From Cryptomeria japonica (Eukaryota > Streptophyta > Pinopsida > Cupressales > Cupressaceae), in assembly GCF_030272615.1 (NCBI RefSeq), contig NC_081405.1:472304008-472368007 (forward strand): DNA of 64,000 nt, in the 5' to 3' direction. The translations under genes and the position numbers were made by a program. Below, in pieces: positions 11,880 through 24,664 of the stretch (position 1 is the stretch's first letter; every line of letters begins with the position of its first letter). Under the pieces are notes generated by a model. It was not told where the DNA came from and searched no databases. It saw nothing but the letters and a program-made list of their open reading frames with translations.

Positions 11880-12865
11880 CGTTAATTTCTCATTTATTCA
11901 CCTACTTAGCATTTTACTTCATCCATGTGTTCTTTCTTTTGGTTACTTTTTCCTCCAATACAATTTTGGGCCAACAATCACCTATCATCTTCTCTATTCT
12001 ATTCAAATATCCTAGCAATAAAATCATTGTTTTCACTTCAACTAGAAATATTTTGGCCTTGGCTAAGACAATCTTGTATAGGACCGTGGTTTTTATTTTT
12101 AAATTACTTGCATATAAATGTCTTTATAACCTTTAGATTTTGACTCCATTTCAATATTGATGTGTTGCTATCCAAAAACCTTGCAACCAAACAACACCAT
12201 TAGCATAACAAGCAACCCAAATAAAGTCTTATTTATTTTCCAATCTCATATCTTAGCCAATTTGCATCTATTTTGAAGCATGTATAGACATTTCCATCAC
12301 CTTTGTATCCTTTCCTCCTACATGCCTCCCAACTAAGGTGGTTGTCAAAATCAAGGCTCGAGTATCTGTATTTGTTTAACACTTGCAAGGGGCTTCCTTC
12401 AAATTCAAAATTAACTTGCTTCTTTTTTCTTCTCAAGGCAAAGATCATGACTATGGTTTTGCTAATGTTCACTTGCCTTCCCACCTCCTAGCAAAATAGT
12501 TCTAGGGCTCTTAGGTGTTCTTGCAAACAATGTGTTGTTCATGTCATTCGGATGAGGTCATCTATTTCAAGCAGTAACTTTATCATAAATGTGGTTAGGT
12601 GAGCAACTGCACCATATAACCTGTCCATCCACTCATATAACTTGTTTATGTATAGCCTAAACAAAGTTGGGGATAGTGAGCACCCCTAGTTAACTCCGAT
12701 GTTGCTCCCCAAAATATCTTAATAGGTCATCCTTCATTATTATTTTGTCTTGAACCTGGTCATAGAGCTTATGGACTGTTGCCATGCATATTTTTAGTAC
12801 CAATTGTTCCATTATACCCTAGAATTTGCTTCTAGGTACCATGCCAAATGCTTGAGGATTTAGGT
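11880..12865 (-). pseudogene. LINE reverse transcriptase relic
   Basis: Reading down the minus strand: AFGMVPRSKF; LYDQVQD; then GSNIGVN, a TAG stop, GCSLSPTLFRLYINKL, EIDDLIRMT, VNISKTIVMIF and LNKYRYSSLDF. This is the order of plant LINE (non-LTR) reverse transcriptase: the IGV.QGCPLSPTLF block, the (F/Y)ADD active site (here EIDD, degenerate), and the downstream INL.KTK..VF and Y.YLG blocks. Further down, VLAKAKIFLVEVKTMILLLG resembles the LINE C-terminal region. At least three in-frame stops and a frameshift between LYDQVQ and IGV make it dead. 5' parts with endonuclease are not seen. Confidence 0.65.
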
Positions 12866-14150
12866 TTCAACTTTGATAATAATGTCTTTGATGATGAAAT
12901 TAGTCTCTTCATATACAAAGCAATAAAGAAGAATGTCTTCTTGTAAGATTGAACTTAAAAACAACATGCAAATCCATTATACTTTTGTCAATGACATGCC
13001 ATGATGATTGTATGCTCCGTCAAATTTTTCATAATCTTTTTATTTGAATAGAAAACATTATTTTGTTTAAAATCCCACTATAATTTTTGTTAAACCCAAA
13101 GTTAACATTTTAACACTTATAAGAACATTCTAATTAGTTCCTTTAGCATGTACATTTCTTGAGGCCCATGATAGTTGTACCCGCTACCCCATCCATAATC
13201 ATGTTAGATGTCTTATGTCATCGTTAGTAATTAGGAATAAGTTGACATACATACAAAAATTGAATCACATTGGATATAGAAACCACCCATTCTTTATTCG
13301 TGTGGTGGTGGAAATGATGAATGAAGTCAGATACGTGGAAACAAACTTTGACAGTCGATTAGCCACTTGTTGCAAGTTTTATGTTTTTATTTTACCATGC
13401 AACAAAAACCAGATTCGATGGACGACGAAGAGTATATTACAGCTGGTGGGGACGAAAAACCAGCTCTTTTCTGAGGTGGAAGTCATCACCAATCCACTGC
13501 TTTATCTGCGCTTGGAACATAGGGTCTGTAGCTCCACATTTGCACCCATCTCGAGATGAAGACCTAGCTGCAACGCCCTATAGAACTTTGTTTGCATCAT
13601 CTTGTATTGGATCCAATGGCAGGGCCTGTGAGAGGGATGCTTGATCGAGCAAAAACAATCAGTTCCGACAATGGTAGGGAGGGATCGGTTGTCCGAGTGG
13701 AACCACTACCAGCACCAGAACAGCAGAGGCAGAGGCACAAACAGGAGAGATTGCAGGAGGGGGAGTAGCAGAAACAGGGACTGGGCATAAAAAAGGAGGA
13801 GTTTCATTTGTTTTGGATTTCTCCGGGTGGGTTGGAGAAGAAAATTTTGTCGAGTGAGTAAAGCAACCTATTATGGAATGGGATAATCGATGGAGGTGGC
13901 GAGGTAGCGAGTTGGGAAGAGGAAATCTATCATAAAGATTTAGACTATATATAGGATGAGGAGCGTGACCCTTTCTCAATATTGCAAAATGTATCGTTTA
14001 CCACATGCCCCTCTCCTGCCCTATGAGCGATCCCAACCCAAGTATTGATAGTGGCGATCGGGGTGAGAGAGAGCTGCTCCCAATTCTTAATTACTATGGT
14101 ATCAATAGTCGCACACAGTCTCATTTTTGTTTTGCTCGCAATGCACTATA
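12866..14150. other. No gene recognised; GC-richer stretch
   Basis: 13550-14150 is richer in G and C than its surroundings and carries ACTATATATAGG near 13945, a TATA-like sequence that could act on either strand. Open frames on both strands lack motifs and biased composition is the likely cause. No exon structure could be proposed. Confidence 0.35.
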
Positions 14151-15560
14151 GAGCGAGGCGGCTCGAGTCTAGATAGTACAGATTTCTCTATCTCTGTATC
14201 TGAGCTCGGGTGGGGAGATTATAGTTATAGTGTTGGGTAGCCGGGTAGGGGGGAATAGTAGTTGTTGGGTAGCCGAATCATGTGTGAGGATGGGTGGGAT
14301 TTATGGATGGGTGGGACGCAATAGTTTCAATTGGGAGGAAGAAATTTGGGTGAGGAATATAAACCCCAGGTGGCAAGAAGATAAGTAGGTGGGTAGGGAA
14401 TTATAGTTATAGATGGGAGGAAGGTAGTGGAATTTTGAATTTAGTTTTCGTTATCAAGATCGTTTCATGCAGCGGTTTTGATTAGAGGTTTTTTTGGGGG
14501 AGGTTTTGACTTGAATTTGTCATTTTAAGAGGAATTTGATTCTAATCCTTAGTTACCATCTAATTAAGTTACTGAAGGGTTCAATGTGTTTATCATTCAT
14601 AATCTTTTGAGAGTATTAGGAGATAGAACAATCACAAGTATAGGGTTGACGACAACCTTGTTGCAAGGGTCATGTCTTAGGGTTGTTTTTCAAAGAAGAA
14701 TATGGCACGGGGGCTTCACTTAGTGAATCTGGGTTATAGCACATGTGTTCATGGAATACTAAAGAATCCCTCTATTTTCAAAAAATATTGCCCTGAACTC
14801 TTTTTTTGTCACCCCCTCTCAATACACAGCCTAAATTAAAAGCCCCCCTATTTTTGCCAAATATTATATTTTTTCATAGCCTGAATTAAAAAACCCCCCT
14901 ATTTTCACCTATAGGCAATATATTGTACCCTCATTTTTGGGATATTAAACCCCCCAATATGAATGCACGTCTTATAATATTGCCTAGTCAATGAAGCCCC
15001 TGTGGAATCTTGATACTTGATATTTATTATAACATAATAATTGATTTATTGGTCAACATCAAACCCTTCACTATATATTAGATCTCCTCTTCATTTATGG
15101 AATTGAAAGGTTGCGTACCATAAGCAAGAAACATCAAGCTCTTCATTGCCAACAAAGGAGATTTTGCAAAACAACCAATGATCAACACTATTCTAAGATG
15201 GGTGGAGTTTTACTATGTTTAGGTGGGAGGGAATCAGTCTATATCAAGGTTGGGTAGGGATAATAGTTTCGAGGTTGGTGGAATTATAGTTCCTTGGAAT
15301 AGATGATTCTTAGTTGGGAGGAGGATATTTTCCCCCGTCACTATAATTCCCCCCACCTAGGTGAACTTTAGCAGCTAGGAGGAAAAGCGAACTAAAATTC
15401 CCTTACTCGTCCCCCCTTAATGGCGATGGGTGGGGTGTTAAGCGTTAGGTGGGAAGGAATAAGTCAGGAAACTATAATTCCCTCCTACTCAAGCCTTATG
15501 GTTTGTTGGGTGAGAGGATATATTAAACAAAGTGCCATCTCCAAGCAGGGAAGAATTATA
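14150..15560. repeat. Dispersed ATTATAGTT / AACTATAATTCCC motif cluster with G-runs
   Basis: The motif (A)ATTATAGTT, often next to runs of C or G, appears on the plus strand near 14218, 14398, 15285 and 15549 and as its complement near 15340 and 15472. Between copies are short G-runs such as GGGTAGCCGGGTAGGGGGG near 14235. No coding sequence is seen. Confidence 0.45.
14755..14935. repeat. Three tandem copies, unit about 60-65 bp (CCCCCCTATTTT)
   Basis: Units contain (C)CCTCTATTTTC or CCCCCCTATTTT, followed by a TATT stretch and GCCT(A/G)AATTAAAA. Copies are diverged and of unequal length. Confidence 0.5.
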
Positions 15561-16690
15561 GTTCCCCAAAGTTTTCCTTAATAAAGGCCCACCCCTAAAC
15601 CTAGCCTTCAACGAAGACTCCTTGGTGAAATTCTTTGCCCTTGTTTTATGAGTGCAACATTCGCCACATTTCTAGATAGAATGGTTGCATCTCTCTCAAC
15701 TATGGCAAGTATCACTAGCTCGTCCCAACCACTAAAAAATGCCATAGGAGACAAGCTTAGGTAGTGAGATATTAGCTTATCAAAATAAGAAATAAAAAAA
15801 ATTAGCCAATCGAATTGCTCATATAAGTAATTTAAAAAAAAATAGCTAAAAAAATTAGGTCTCAACTTTTTGAAAGTTTAATATTTAATTTGGATAGGAA
15901 AAAAATTAGTTTATGATTTGTTGATAGGAATAATTACTAATAACTAATTAGACAATCCTAAGTATAGTAGCATTTGTTGCAAGTACTTATTTAAATAAAT
16001 GGTTATTTATTATTTATAGTAAATAATATTGTAGAAGTGAAAACTATATATAGTTCATACTTTTTACTATTTTTGTACTTATTGTAGTTATGTCTTGGGA
16101 TTTATTGATTTAAACCTACTCTAACTTATTTGTTTATATGTTGAACTTTTAATCAACACGTTTATTTGTTCACCCTAACTCTAATTCATACATAAATCTC
16201 ATATTTCATCGATTTACACCTTCTTGATGTGAGTACTATTATAATTTTGTCCCTCATATAATATCATTGGTGAAATTGTTTGTTCTTAATTTTTAATTCA
16301 CTTCTCACTTATTCTAGGTTGATTGAATCCAAAAACCCAATTGTTGCATGTTAAATCACTTGAATTGGGATTTATGTTGTCATGTTTAAAGATATACCCT
16401 AAGTCACTAATCATATCAAGGAATGATCATAGCTGTGATTTACCAAAGAATCAATTCATGCAAGAAAAGCATTAGGCAATTATTAAAACTTGTTATTAAC
16501 ATTCCCCATAAAAAATCTAGCATTATGTGTCTTCTACATTGTTGGTAAACAGATTTGTCACTGTGAATTCTCCTTCAAACTTGACCCTATTTGCTCGAAG
16601 AGCAGTGACAACTGTCCCAACAGTTGGAGAGATTGTGTGAGGCCACAATCTTCCTCTGCATTTGAGAAGGGCAACTCCCTCGTATGATGG
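15561..16690. other. No gene recognised
   Basis: AT-rich sequence with no known protein motif on either strand. Confidence 0.5.
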
Positions 16691-17370
16691 GGGTTTTTGG
16701 GATTTTTTGTGAACTTTTTACTTGAAAGTACAAAAAGGAGACAAAACTAAACTAAAGAAAAGAGAATAACGGAAACCTCAATGGTAAACATACGAACACC
16801 AAATAGGATTTCACAAATGATGATCGATACAAAGGGGATTTAAGCATAAAACAATATTTAAATCACAAATATCTCAACATACGAAGAGATGGGTAACTCT
16901 AGCACATCCAAACCAAGATACTAGAGCTTGATTGTGTTTCATTACATCAATTGCATGAATTGTAAGCATTCCAATAGATGACAGATGATTTGCACATAGA
17001 CAAAAGATATCACTAATTTAACATATGAAAGATTAGTAATATTAACTTAAGAAGCACATCTAGCACATACAAGCTAAATGCATCCTTTATTATCTTCATG
17101 AAATTATACAATCTCAAGAACTCTTCTATACAAAGTGCAAACACAAAATTCATCAAACTACTTCTCTAAGAATTTCTTCATAGTCTCCCCTCTGTAAGAG
17201 AATTCCCCCTATTACAAATGAAATAACCATGTATTTATAGGCTTGAGAGAGTAACCACCTCATAACTACCTAGAATAACCACCTTAGGTAACTACTTAGG
17301 ATAACTACCTAAGTTGCCCACTTAGAATAACTACCTAAGTTATTACTTCTAATAACTACCTTTTTTGAGA
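16691..17370 (-). mobile_element. Possible LTR relic with TAACTACCT repeats
   Basis: 17245-17365 contains about seven copies of a TAACTACCTA-like core at 18-22 bp spacing. On the minus strand CTATAAATAC (17240-17231) lies just downstream, a plausible TATA box, followed by a leader-like sequence. This arrangement is common in plant LTRs, but neither end nor primer binding site can be defined. 17371-17766 holds nothing recognisable. Confidence 0.3.
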
Positions 17371-17766
17371 CAAGTTAGGATTTACCTAACTTTTACAAAA
17401 AATTCAAAAGGCTAACTTTAATTACAATAAGTGACATAAGTCACTTTTTCAAAAGGCAATTTGAAATCCATTACATTGAAGAAAGAAATTGATGTTAATT
17501 TTGTCGAGGTGACCTCCATGTCTTCATCCACATCTTTTGTCTTTGTAACAATTTCATCATCAACTCTCTTCTTACACTGTGGAGTGTAGCTACATGCTAG
17601 AAAATACTTGGCATATGTTTCTATATGATCTACCAACACCAAGTAAACATGTACACATGACCACCATTGGTTTCACAGATCAATCACATAAATGTTGTAG
17701 TTTATGCGATTAAAGCATCTTCAGCTCTCATCCACCACTTAGAACACAAACAAAACTTATAATGTC

Positions 17767-19577
17767 TGTGTCGACTTGAATTTCATCATCAAAATACTAC
17801 CTGCAACATGTTAGTTTCATAAAATACAAAGAAAATGCTACAGGAAATCCAAACTCAACCAATGAAACTACATGAAATTGATATTAAAATAAAAATACTA
17901 TTTTTACCTTCATGATTTATGTCTCATTGTGTCCTCACTCCACTGTTCCTGGTTGCAGATGGTGTGCTCTCAGACAAGCATTGATAGCTTCCAAAATGGC
18001 ATATGAAGAATGGATTGATAACTGATAGTTAACTGATACTATGATATGCAATGTTAAATGATTATGCTAAATGATTATGCTATTTGCTTCAAGATTAAAA
18101 CTCACAGATGCATAAGTTTTCACAAATGATTAGCTTGAAAACTCACTTGAATACTAACTCTTTCTCAACTCAAACTCCTGATTTTATAGACTTTGAGAGG
18201 ATAAGATGATGTGGTCTAGATCAATGGTCATGATCAGATTTGCAAATTTGGATGGTTGTGAGCAAAGGTGAAGGTTGAGAGAAAGGGGGAAGGAAAAGAC
18301 AAGTGTCACTCATCTCACTTTGACTGAGTTGCTGACTGGGGGAATCTAGGGATGGTTGGAGAAGATTTAGGCATGAGAGGACAAGTGGACTCAAGCCCTT
18401 TCTAAGATGTAGGGATGTTGGAGGGAATATAGAAGAAAATTTAAGAAATATGTGTAGGTACACAATATTTCATTAAATTTGGAGGTTGGAGATAAATGAT
18501 GAATTAATATTTAAGAAATATTAATATCTTTAACCACATGATTGATGAGTTGGCAAAGGAAAGATGAAGTGGAGATGGAAGAATGAGTTGGAAAAGAGAT
18601 TAAATAATTAAGAATTATTTAATATTTGAGACTATAGGATAGAAGAATAATCATTAAATATTAGAGATTCAAATGATTGGGGGAAATAATTAAATATTTA
18701 GATATTTAATTAATTGATCAGAAGAATAATTAAATATTAGATATTTAATTAATTAGAGGAATAGGATAGATGAACAAATTAATAAAATATTTCAATTAAA
18801 TTAATTAATAGAAAGACACAAAATGAATTAAATAAATTAATCTTTTCAAATTAACTATTTGATAGAAGAATAATTATTAAATAAATATTGGGGACATCCC
18901 CGCAGCGCAACGGTTTTTGCGAAGCCCTGTTGACAGGGCAGTCCTTGGTTCGAATCCCTTACAGATAACGGGAGACGTTTCAAAAAAAAAAAATGCAGCC
19001 CCCACATGTCGAGGGAAGATGGTTTGCTGACGATGCAAGGAGAATCGTGGAACAACAACTACTGGAGGTGAAGGCATGGAGCAGCAGCCACTGGAGGTGA
19101 AGGCGTGGAATAGCAGCCACTGGAGGTGAAGGCGTGGAGGGAGTCAAAGGAGGAGCTGACTCGGGCTAGCCACGTGGAGTAATAAGGTTTGGAGGGATAA
19201 GGAGATGGATGGAAGCAGGAGTGATAAGGATCAATTGGAGTGATAAGTCGCGGGAGTTATAAGGTGAGGATGGAGAGATAAGGGTGTGCATGTGCGCGTG
19301 GAGAGATAAGGAGCGGGAGTTATAAGTAGAGTGGAGTGATAAGGAGTGATGCGTCGGGAGTGATAAGGGTGAAGGTGCTTGGAGGGATAAGGATAGGTGA
19401 CATTAGATGATGCTCCAACAGCAAGAGACAAATCCACATAGGTGTTAATATCTCAGTTGTAATTTTGGGGAGGGGCCCCCCATTACTGTGATTCCCACTA
19501 GTTCAAAGCTCCAATCATAAAAATCGATTACAGATCAACAAAAAAAAAAATCATAGCCAATTTTTTATGTGTATACA
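17767..19577 (-). mobile_element. E1 3' LTR (long copy)
   Basis: Homologous along its length to the E3 LTRs (27988-29188 and 44442-45622). It starts TGTATACA on the minus strand and ends near TGTGTCGACTTG on the plus strand. It is 1811 bp instead of about 1190 because of an insertion at 18888-19550. TATAAAA is at 18188-18182. The U3 part holds repeated TTAAATATTAGATATTTAA-like palindromes (about 18655-18760). Confidence 0.85.
18888..19550 (+). mobile_element. SINE-like insertion in the E1 LTR
   Basis: Inserted sequence absent from the E3 LTRs. The left end is tRNA-like: an A-box-like AGCGCAACGG (18904-18913), a GCCCTG/CAGGGC stem (18924-18939) and a perfect B-box GGTTCGAATCC (18947-18957). 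The right end has a ten-base A run (19541-19550). The interior has repeats of CCACTGGAGGTGAAGGC (19055-19140) and of GGAGTGATAAGG (19196-19400). At 663 bp it is long for a SINE, so it may be a SINE joined to other sequence. About 20 bp of LTR is missing at the junction and no target duplication is seen. Confidence 0.5.
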
Positions 19578-19592
19578 TTTTGCCCCTCTTTG
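19578..19592 (-). other. E1 polypurine tract
   Basis: AAAGAGGGGCAAAA on the minus strand directly before the LTR start TGTATACA, as expected for plus-strand DNA priming. Confidence 0.75.
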
Positions 19593-19909
19593 AAATGATG
19601 TCGAGACAACATTGTTTCAAAGATTAAATCAAGTCTCGATAGTGTGCCTAATGGAGATAAAAATCCTGATTGTGTGCCCCCTCGGGAGATTGGTCGTGAA
19701 TTTGTTGAAAATTTTGGATAAGCGATTGATCTCTCGATAATTGAAAAGTTTCGTCAATTAAATTTATTTATGAAAAATAAATATACTTGCCCCATTGAAA
19801 AACATTAATTACCCTTCTAAATAGTAAATATTAAATTAACCAAAGTTAATTTTAATCTCATTTGCATCGTTGGCAGCTTGTGAAGAGATTATCTTAGTGA
19901 GGTGGCAAA

Positions 19910-22806
19910 ATGGTGATCCCGTTGGAGAACCATCGATTTGAGCGTGTTTGATAATATCAACGACCTCTTGAGTATGGGTATCTGGTATGTATCTTATCTC
20001 GAGCTTTTTGCAGCTTGTCAGACGATTTTTCATGTTTGTTTAGCGCGTTTTTGGTTATTTTTAATTTTTCAATTTTCGGCAATTGTGGTTAGCGTTTTTG
20101 TTTTATATGTTAGAGCTTTTGCATGTAAAGTTAGCGCATTTGATAGTTTTAGTGCATATGCTCGTTTTGTTAGCGCATTTGTGATGAATGTTAGCACTTT
20201 TTCTTTGTCGGCGCTTTTGCTTTTAGTGCTTACGTGTTTGATGTTTAGGACAACGCTTTTGATTGTTTCACGCATATGCTCGAAGGTTTAGCGCTTTTGT
20301 GAAAAAGGTTCACGCATATGTGTGTTTCAATGCCTGTGTTCAATAGAATAGCGTGTTTGTTAAAAAGATTAGTGCTTTTGTTTCAGATGAATGTGTTTGA
20401 TGTTGTTCATAGTAAAATTCACGTTGATGATTAGATTTAGGCATTTTGATGTGCAATTGTGATGGATAGGATAAACGATTGATTGATTGATTTGATTTGA
20501 TTGGATAGATTAGCTCTAAGAAAATGATTTAGTTTCTGATGAAGAGCATAGAAAAGTTTGATTGAACTCAGTGATTGATAGAAAACCATGATTGATAGGT
20601 TTTAGATTGATTTGATAGCCTGATTTGCTTCATTTGAAAAGATTTACCAATTGTTGATGTGATAGATTAGCGATCTCTTTGATTTGATTGATAAATGAAT
20701 GATGATCAAATTCTCTTGGTAAACAGGAGAAACTTGATGTTCTCTTGTGTCGGGAGAAATTCTTGGCGATGCGGCACTTAGTGCCAGAGCTTACACAGGC
20801 AGAGGTGAGACATATAGATGTCTGTGGATTACGCCACTTGTTATACATGCCTGATATTACCCATAATAGGGGATTGTTGACAGCGTTAGCCGAGAGATGG
20901 CATAGCGAGAATAACACTTTCCACCTGCCCACAGGTGAGATTAGTGTGACACTTGAGGATGTCTATAGGATTCTCCACATCCTAGTGACCGGTGAGTTAG
21001 TTTAGTATGGTTTTTCAGGATTGTGGAGGGACAGAGGTGTGCAGAGCCGTATTTGGTGATGTGAGCATTTCGAGAGGAGAGATCCAATGGGAGGATATGA
21101 TTATGTATTACGAGACTCTCCATGTGATTCTTGTAGGTTTGATTGGGGGATTCATCTGTCTAGACAGGAGATCTCAAGGTTTTGTTGTTGGGTGGGGTGA
21201 TATTCTTCAGAGCATGATGCAACATCCGACTCGATATGTGTGGGGTGTTTGTATGCTCGCTCATTTGTATCATGATCTTCATTAGGTTATTTTCGATGAG
21301 AGTGCTAGTATGGCGACATGATGCACACTTTTGCAGATCTAGTGCTGGGAGCACATTGCTATTACTTGCCCTATTCATCATAGAGTTCGTGGTGAGAGGC
21401 AGCCATATGTTTATCTATATGCAAGTATCCTTACTTAGCATAAGTTGGGTAGGATGGAGTATTGGTGTTGGGTTCTTGATTCACTGGATAGTGTTATTTG
21501 GAGACCTTATATCGATTGTGAGCCATGGATGGATGATGCACAGACATTACCATTTATTATGTAGAGTAGATATCTCATTGATCGGACTCCATACATTGTT
21601 GAGAGACAGTTGATTAGTCGCATTCTGAGACAATTTGGTATCATTTAGCCTATGCCTACTGGTGTCACGATATATGCACGACGATATAGAGATAGGTGAG
21701 ATTGGGGACCTTATTTGTCATTTGAGATAGCACGTGTAGAGTTTCTGGATACCCCTAGGGTGGCTTATGATATGAGATTGCACATTCTAGATCCTGGGGT
21801 TACTGCAAATTATGCTCAGTACATACTTGCACACGCGTTTCCTCGTATTACCGATCTAGCAGATCCTCCTCCCAACTCAAGAGATGAGGATGACAATTCA
21901 GATGATCCGATTATCAGGAGATGGAGACAAAGATGAAGATGAGAGCTTAGAGTTTCTCAAGAGACCAGAGGGGATGGAGATGAGGGTGGAGATGGAGGTG
22001 GTGGCGGTAAGAGACTGGGATGGAGAGGAGGTCGATTGAGAGTCCTTCGAGGATCGTTTGGACTAGTTGGCAGGATTGGGAGACTGTTTCCTATGGGTGG
22101 GAGAGAGGTTGGATAGATTGGGAGGGGTATTGGTAGGGTAGAGATGAGATCACCGAGAGGGTTTCCCTCTATAAGAGTAGGCAGGATGACTGGACTGGAT
22201 GGGGGTTGCGGGAGAGGCATTGATTTTGGTCAGATTCATTTAGACCCTAGGGTTATTGCAGCTCATGGTGGAGAGGATGAGGATCCAGAGGATGATGTTC
22301 CACTCATTAGATGATGAGTTCTAAGAGCTACTCGGACTGAGATTCCAGCAGGTGGACAGGGAGGTGGAGATGAGAGGATTGGGGGTCATGTGCCTCAGCA
22401 AGAGACCGTGGATAGAATCAGAGCACATATAGATCATCTTAGAGCATAGGTACAGACATTCATGATAGAGAGAGACAGGGCTATTAGGAGACAACAGGAT
22501 ACTCAGGGCCTCCTTGATCACATTCAATAGGTTGGATCGAACACTCTCTCAGCTGATATTGTTAGAGCACTAGTTAGGGTAGGGAAGGAGACTTCTCACT
22601 GGTGACGATTATATGAGGATTTAGTCACAGAGAGCCAAAGAGCAGGTAGCTATCATACCACTATGAGGATGGATACTAGCAGCGGTGGAGTCATGGGACC
22701 TCCTCAAAGGAGTGGTGATCCTGGGAGACAAGCATCTGGAGGATCTTCTCGCCCACAACCACAGAGATGGACAAAGTCAGGTGGTAGTGGTACAGGACAA
22801 CCGTGA
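19910..22806 (+). pseudogene. E1 antisense PMD (MAIN-like) gene, decayed
   Basis: Exon 1 (19910-19984, 75 nt) starts at ATG and encodes NHRFERV, two stops, then EYGYL before a GTATGT donor. The intron (19985-20726) ends AAACAG. Exon 2 begins EKLDVL and encodes the plant mobile domain: MRHLVPEL, CGLRHLLYMPDITHNRG, ALAERWHSE, FHLPTGEISVTLEDVYRIL, then CMLAHLYHDLH and CWEHIA. The C-terminal half is low-complexity (Asp/Glu and Gly/Arg-rich) and ends SGGSSRPQPQR. PMD proteins such as MAIN and MAIL1 act in the nucleus in transposon silencing and gene expression; PMD genes are also known in plant transposons. Here there is a frameshift near 21008 and many stops. It lies convergent to pol. Confidence 0.75.
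20037..20400 (+). repeat. TTAGCGC(T/A)TTTG motif array in E1 PMD intron
   Basis: About 15 copies of a TTAGCGCTTTTG or TTAGCGCATATG-like motif, roughly 20 bp apart, within intron 1 of the antisense gene. Copies vary at the GCGC (GTGC, GCAC) and in the T-run. Confidence 0.75.
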
Positions 22807-24664
22807 CTTGATTTATATTGATGAGGCACTTGTATTTTTTATCCGATCTCATTGTATACTTAGACTTTTTATTGTTTTATGATGATCTATATGCAGGCAT
22901 GAACTATATATGATGATCTTTTATTATGCATGTTACTCTATATGATGATGATCTTTTATTATGCATGTTACTCTATATAACGATGATCTTGTATTATGTA
23001 TGTTACTCTATATGATGATGATCTATATTATACATGATGCAATGATAAATGCTTTTGATTTTTGATGATTTAAAAATGAAAAATGAGAATGATTACTAAC
23101 TTAAATGATATGTTGATGAAATTATGCAAATGCAATTATCTGTATGGGAATGCAAATGAATGTTTCATTTTTTATTTTTTTAAATGTTTATGCATATAAT
23201 GATGGGAATCTAAGTGCAAAGATGCAACTTAAATGATATTTAATGAACTTTAATGATAATGCAAATAACAATGATGATACACTACATGATTAATGAAATG
23301 CACTTAATTGAATGCAAACTTATGCAATGATTAAAATGCAACTAATGAAATGGATGATGATTAAAATGATTCTAAAAATGAATGCACCTATAATGATCAA
23401 ATGCAATTTTTTTGTTTGTTTGTCCAAGTATACTCAATCTTTATTCATGACCGTTGATCTGTGAATGAAATGAAATGCTTATAATGCAATTGACATTGAA
23501 TGCTTATAATGAAGACGAATAATGAGCTGATCTAAAATGATCTAACTAAAAATGATACTGCCATTCTTCATATGTTATCTTGTAACAGTGCTTGATTTCA
23601 TCATTGAGCTTTAAAATCTTTTAAGAAACTACAAGCAACTTGACATAATGATCCAAGATGACCTAAGTATTTCTTACATGGATTTTGATATAGAAAATTA
23701 ATACAAGCAACTTAATATAATAAATCAAGTTGACCTGAGTATTTCTTGCAGAACAGATAAGGATTATCCCCTTTCATGCATGACTCAGAATGTCCTCTTT
23801 GATCTTTTGTCGATCATATCCTTAGACAAGTACATACCTTAATAAGAGATAAACCATAGACAACAATCAAAGAAAATAATCATGCCCCATCATAGCTTCT
23901 CTAATCATGGACATCCTTGAGTCGCATAGAGTACATGATTAGAAATAAAATCAAGATATAAACACTGAATCTCGCATGTCATTCACATGTTCTCATGGTC
24001 ATTAACTGATATAATCATCTTGATTAATGATCTTTAATAATCCTTTATTACTTGCTGGTTAATTCTTCATTTTTTGAGTTTCACGATTCTGTTGTCATAA
24101 GATGCCTTGATCTTCTTTGCTTTGTTGCTCATTATCTGTTTCAAAACCCTAGGTATTTTTGGTTTTTCTAAGTTTTTTGAATGTTTTGGATTTTCAAAGA
24201 TTCAAAAGATCACTTTAGCAAATGGAATTAGGATTTTTCCCCCAGCTTAAACAAAAATTTATTATGGATGTACGAATTGATCAAGATCCAAACCATGGCG
24301 GGATACAAATGCAGATTGATAGATTTTGATAAAATCTAAGACAATGACTATGATTAGTATGTCAAAGATTGATAATTGTTGGTAAGCTGCATATTTTCTG
24401 CTAATGGTTTAGAGCAATAGATGTGAAAGATGAAATGGATGATCTTGGAAGTGATAGATGCGATATGATGGAGTGGATAGGTGCGCAAAGCGATCTCATA
24501 GATGGAGGAACTCACTTTTTAGATAGCACCTATTTACCAGGTTGTCACTATCTAAATTTATTGCATTTTTTATTTTTTATTTTATTTTTAATTTTCGTTG
24601 TTTTATGCTTTTTAGGGATTTTATGCTTTTCTGATTTTTACTGATTTCTTCAGGACTTTATATC
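22807..24664. other. E1 region between convergent gene ends
   Basis: Non-coding, AT-rich and homologous to 32588-34548 in E3. Contains four tandem copies of a TATGATGATC...TTATGCATGTTACTC unit (22883-23035, about 42 bp) and a diverged duplication with core ATACAAGCAACTTGA (about 23625-23755). It separates the PMD stop from the pol stop on the other strand. Confidence 0.6.

Noticed and set aside
11822-12136. Hydrophobic plus-strand open frame starting MAFYLGYLLIF
   Set aside because: It is the complement of the LINE relic on the minus strand (VLAKAKIFLVEVKTMILL); hydrophobicity follows from that.
13597-13979. Pro/Ser/Cys-rich minus-strand open frames
   Set aside because: Biased composition of a GC-richer stretch; no motif and no consistent promoter or splice signals.
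18891-18960. Functional tRNA gene
   Set aside because: Only A and B boxes and one stem are recognisable; the acceptor and anticodon arms do not fold into a tRNA, so a SINE head is the better call.
17767-19577. Independent solo LTR
   Set aside because: A polypurine tract and the rest of an E1 element follow it in the right order, so it is the E1 3' LTR.
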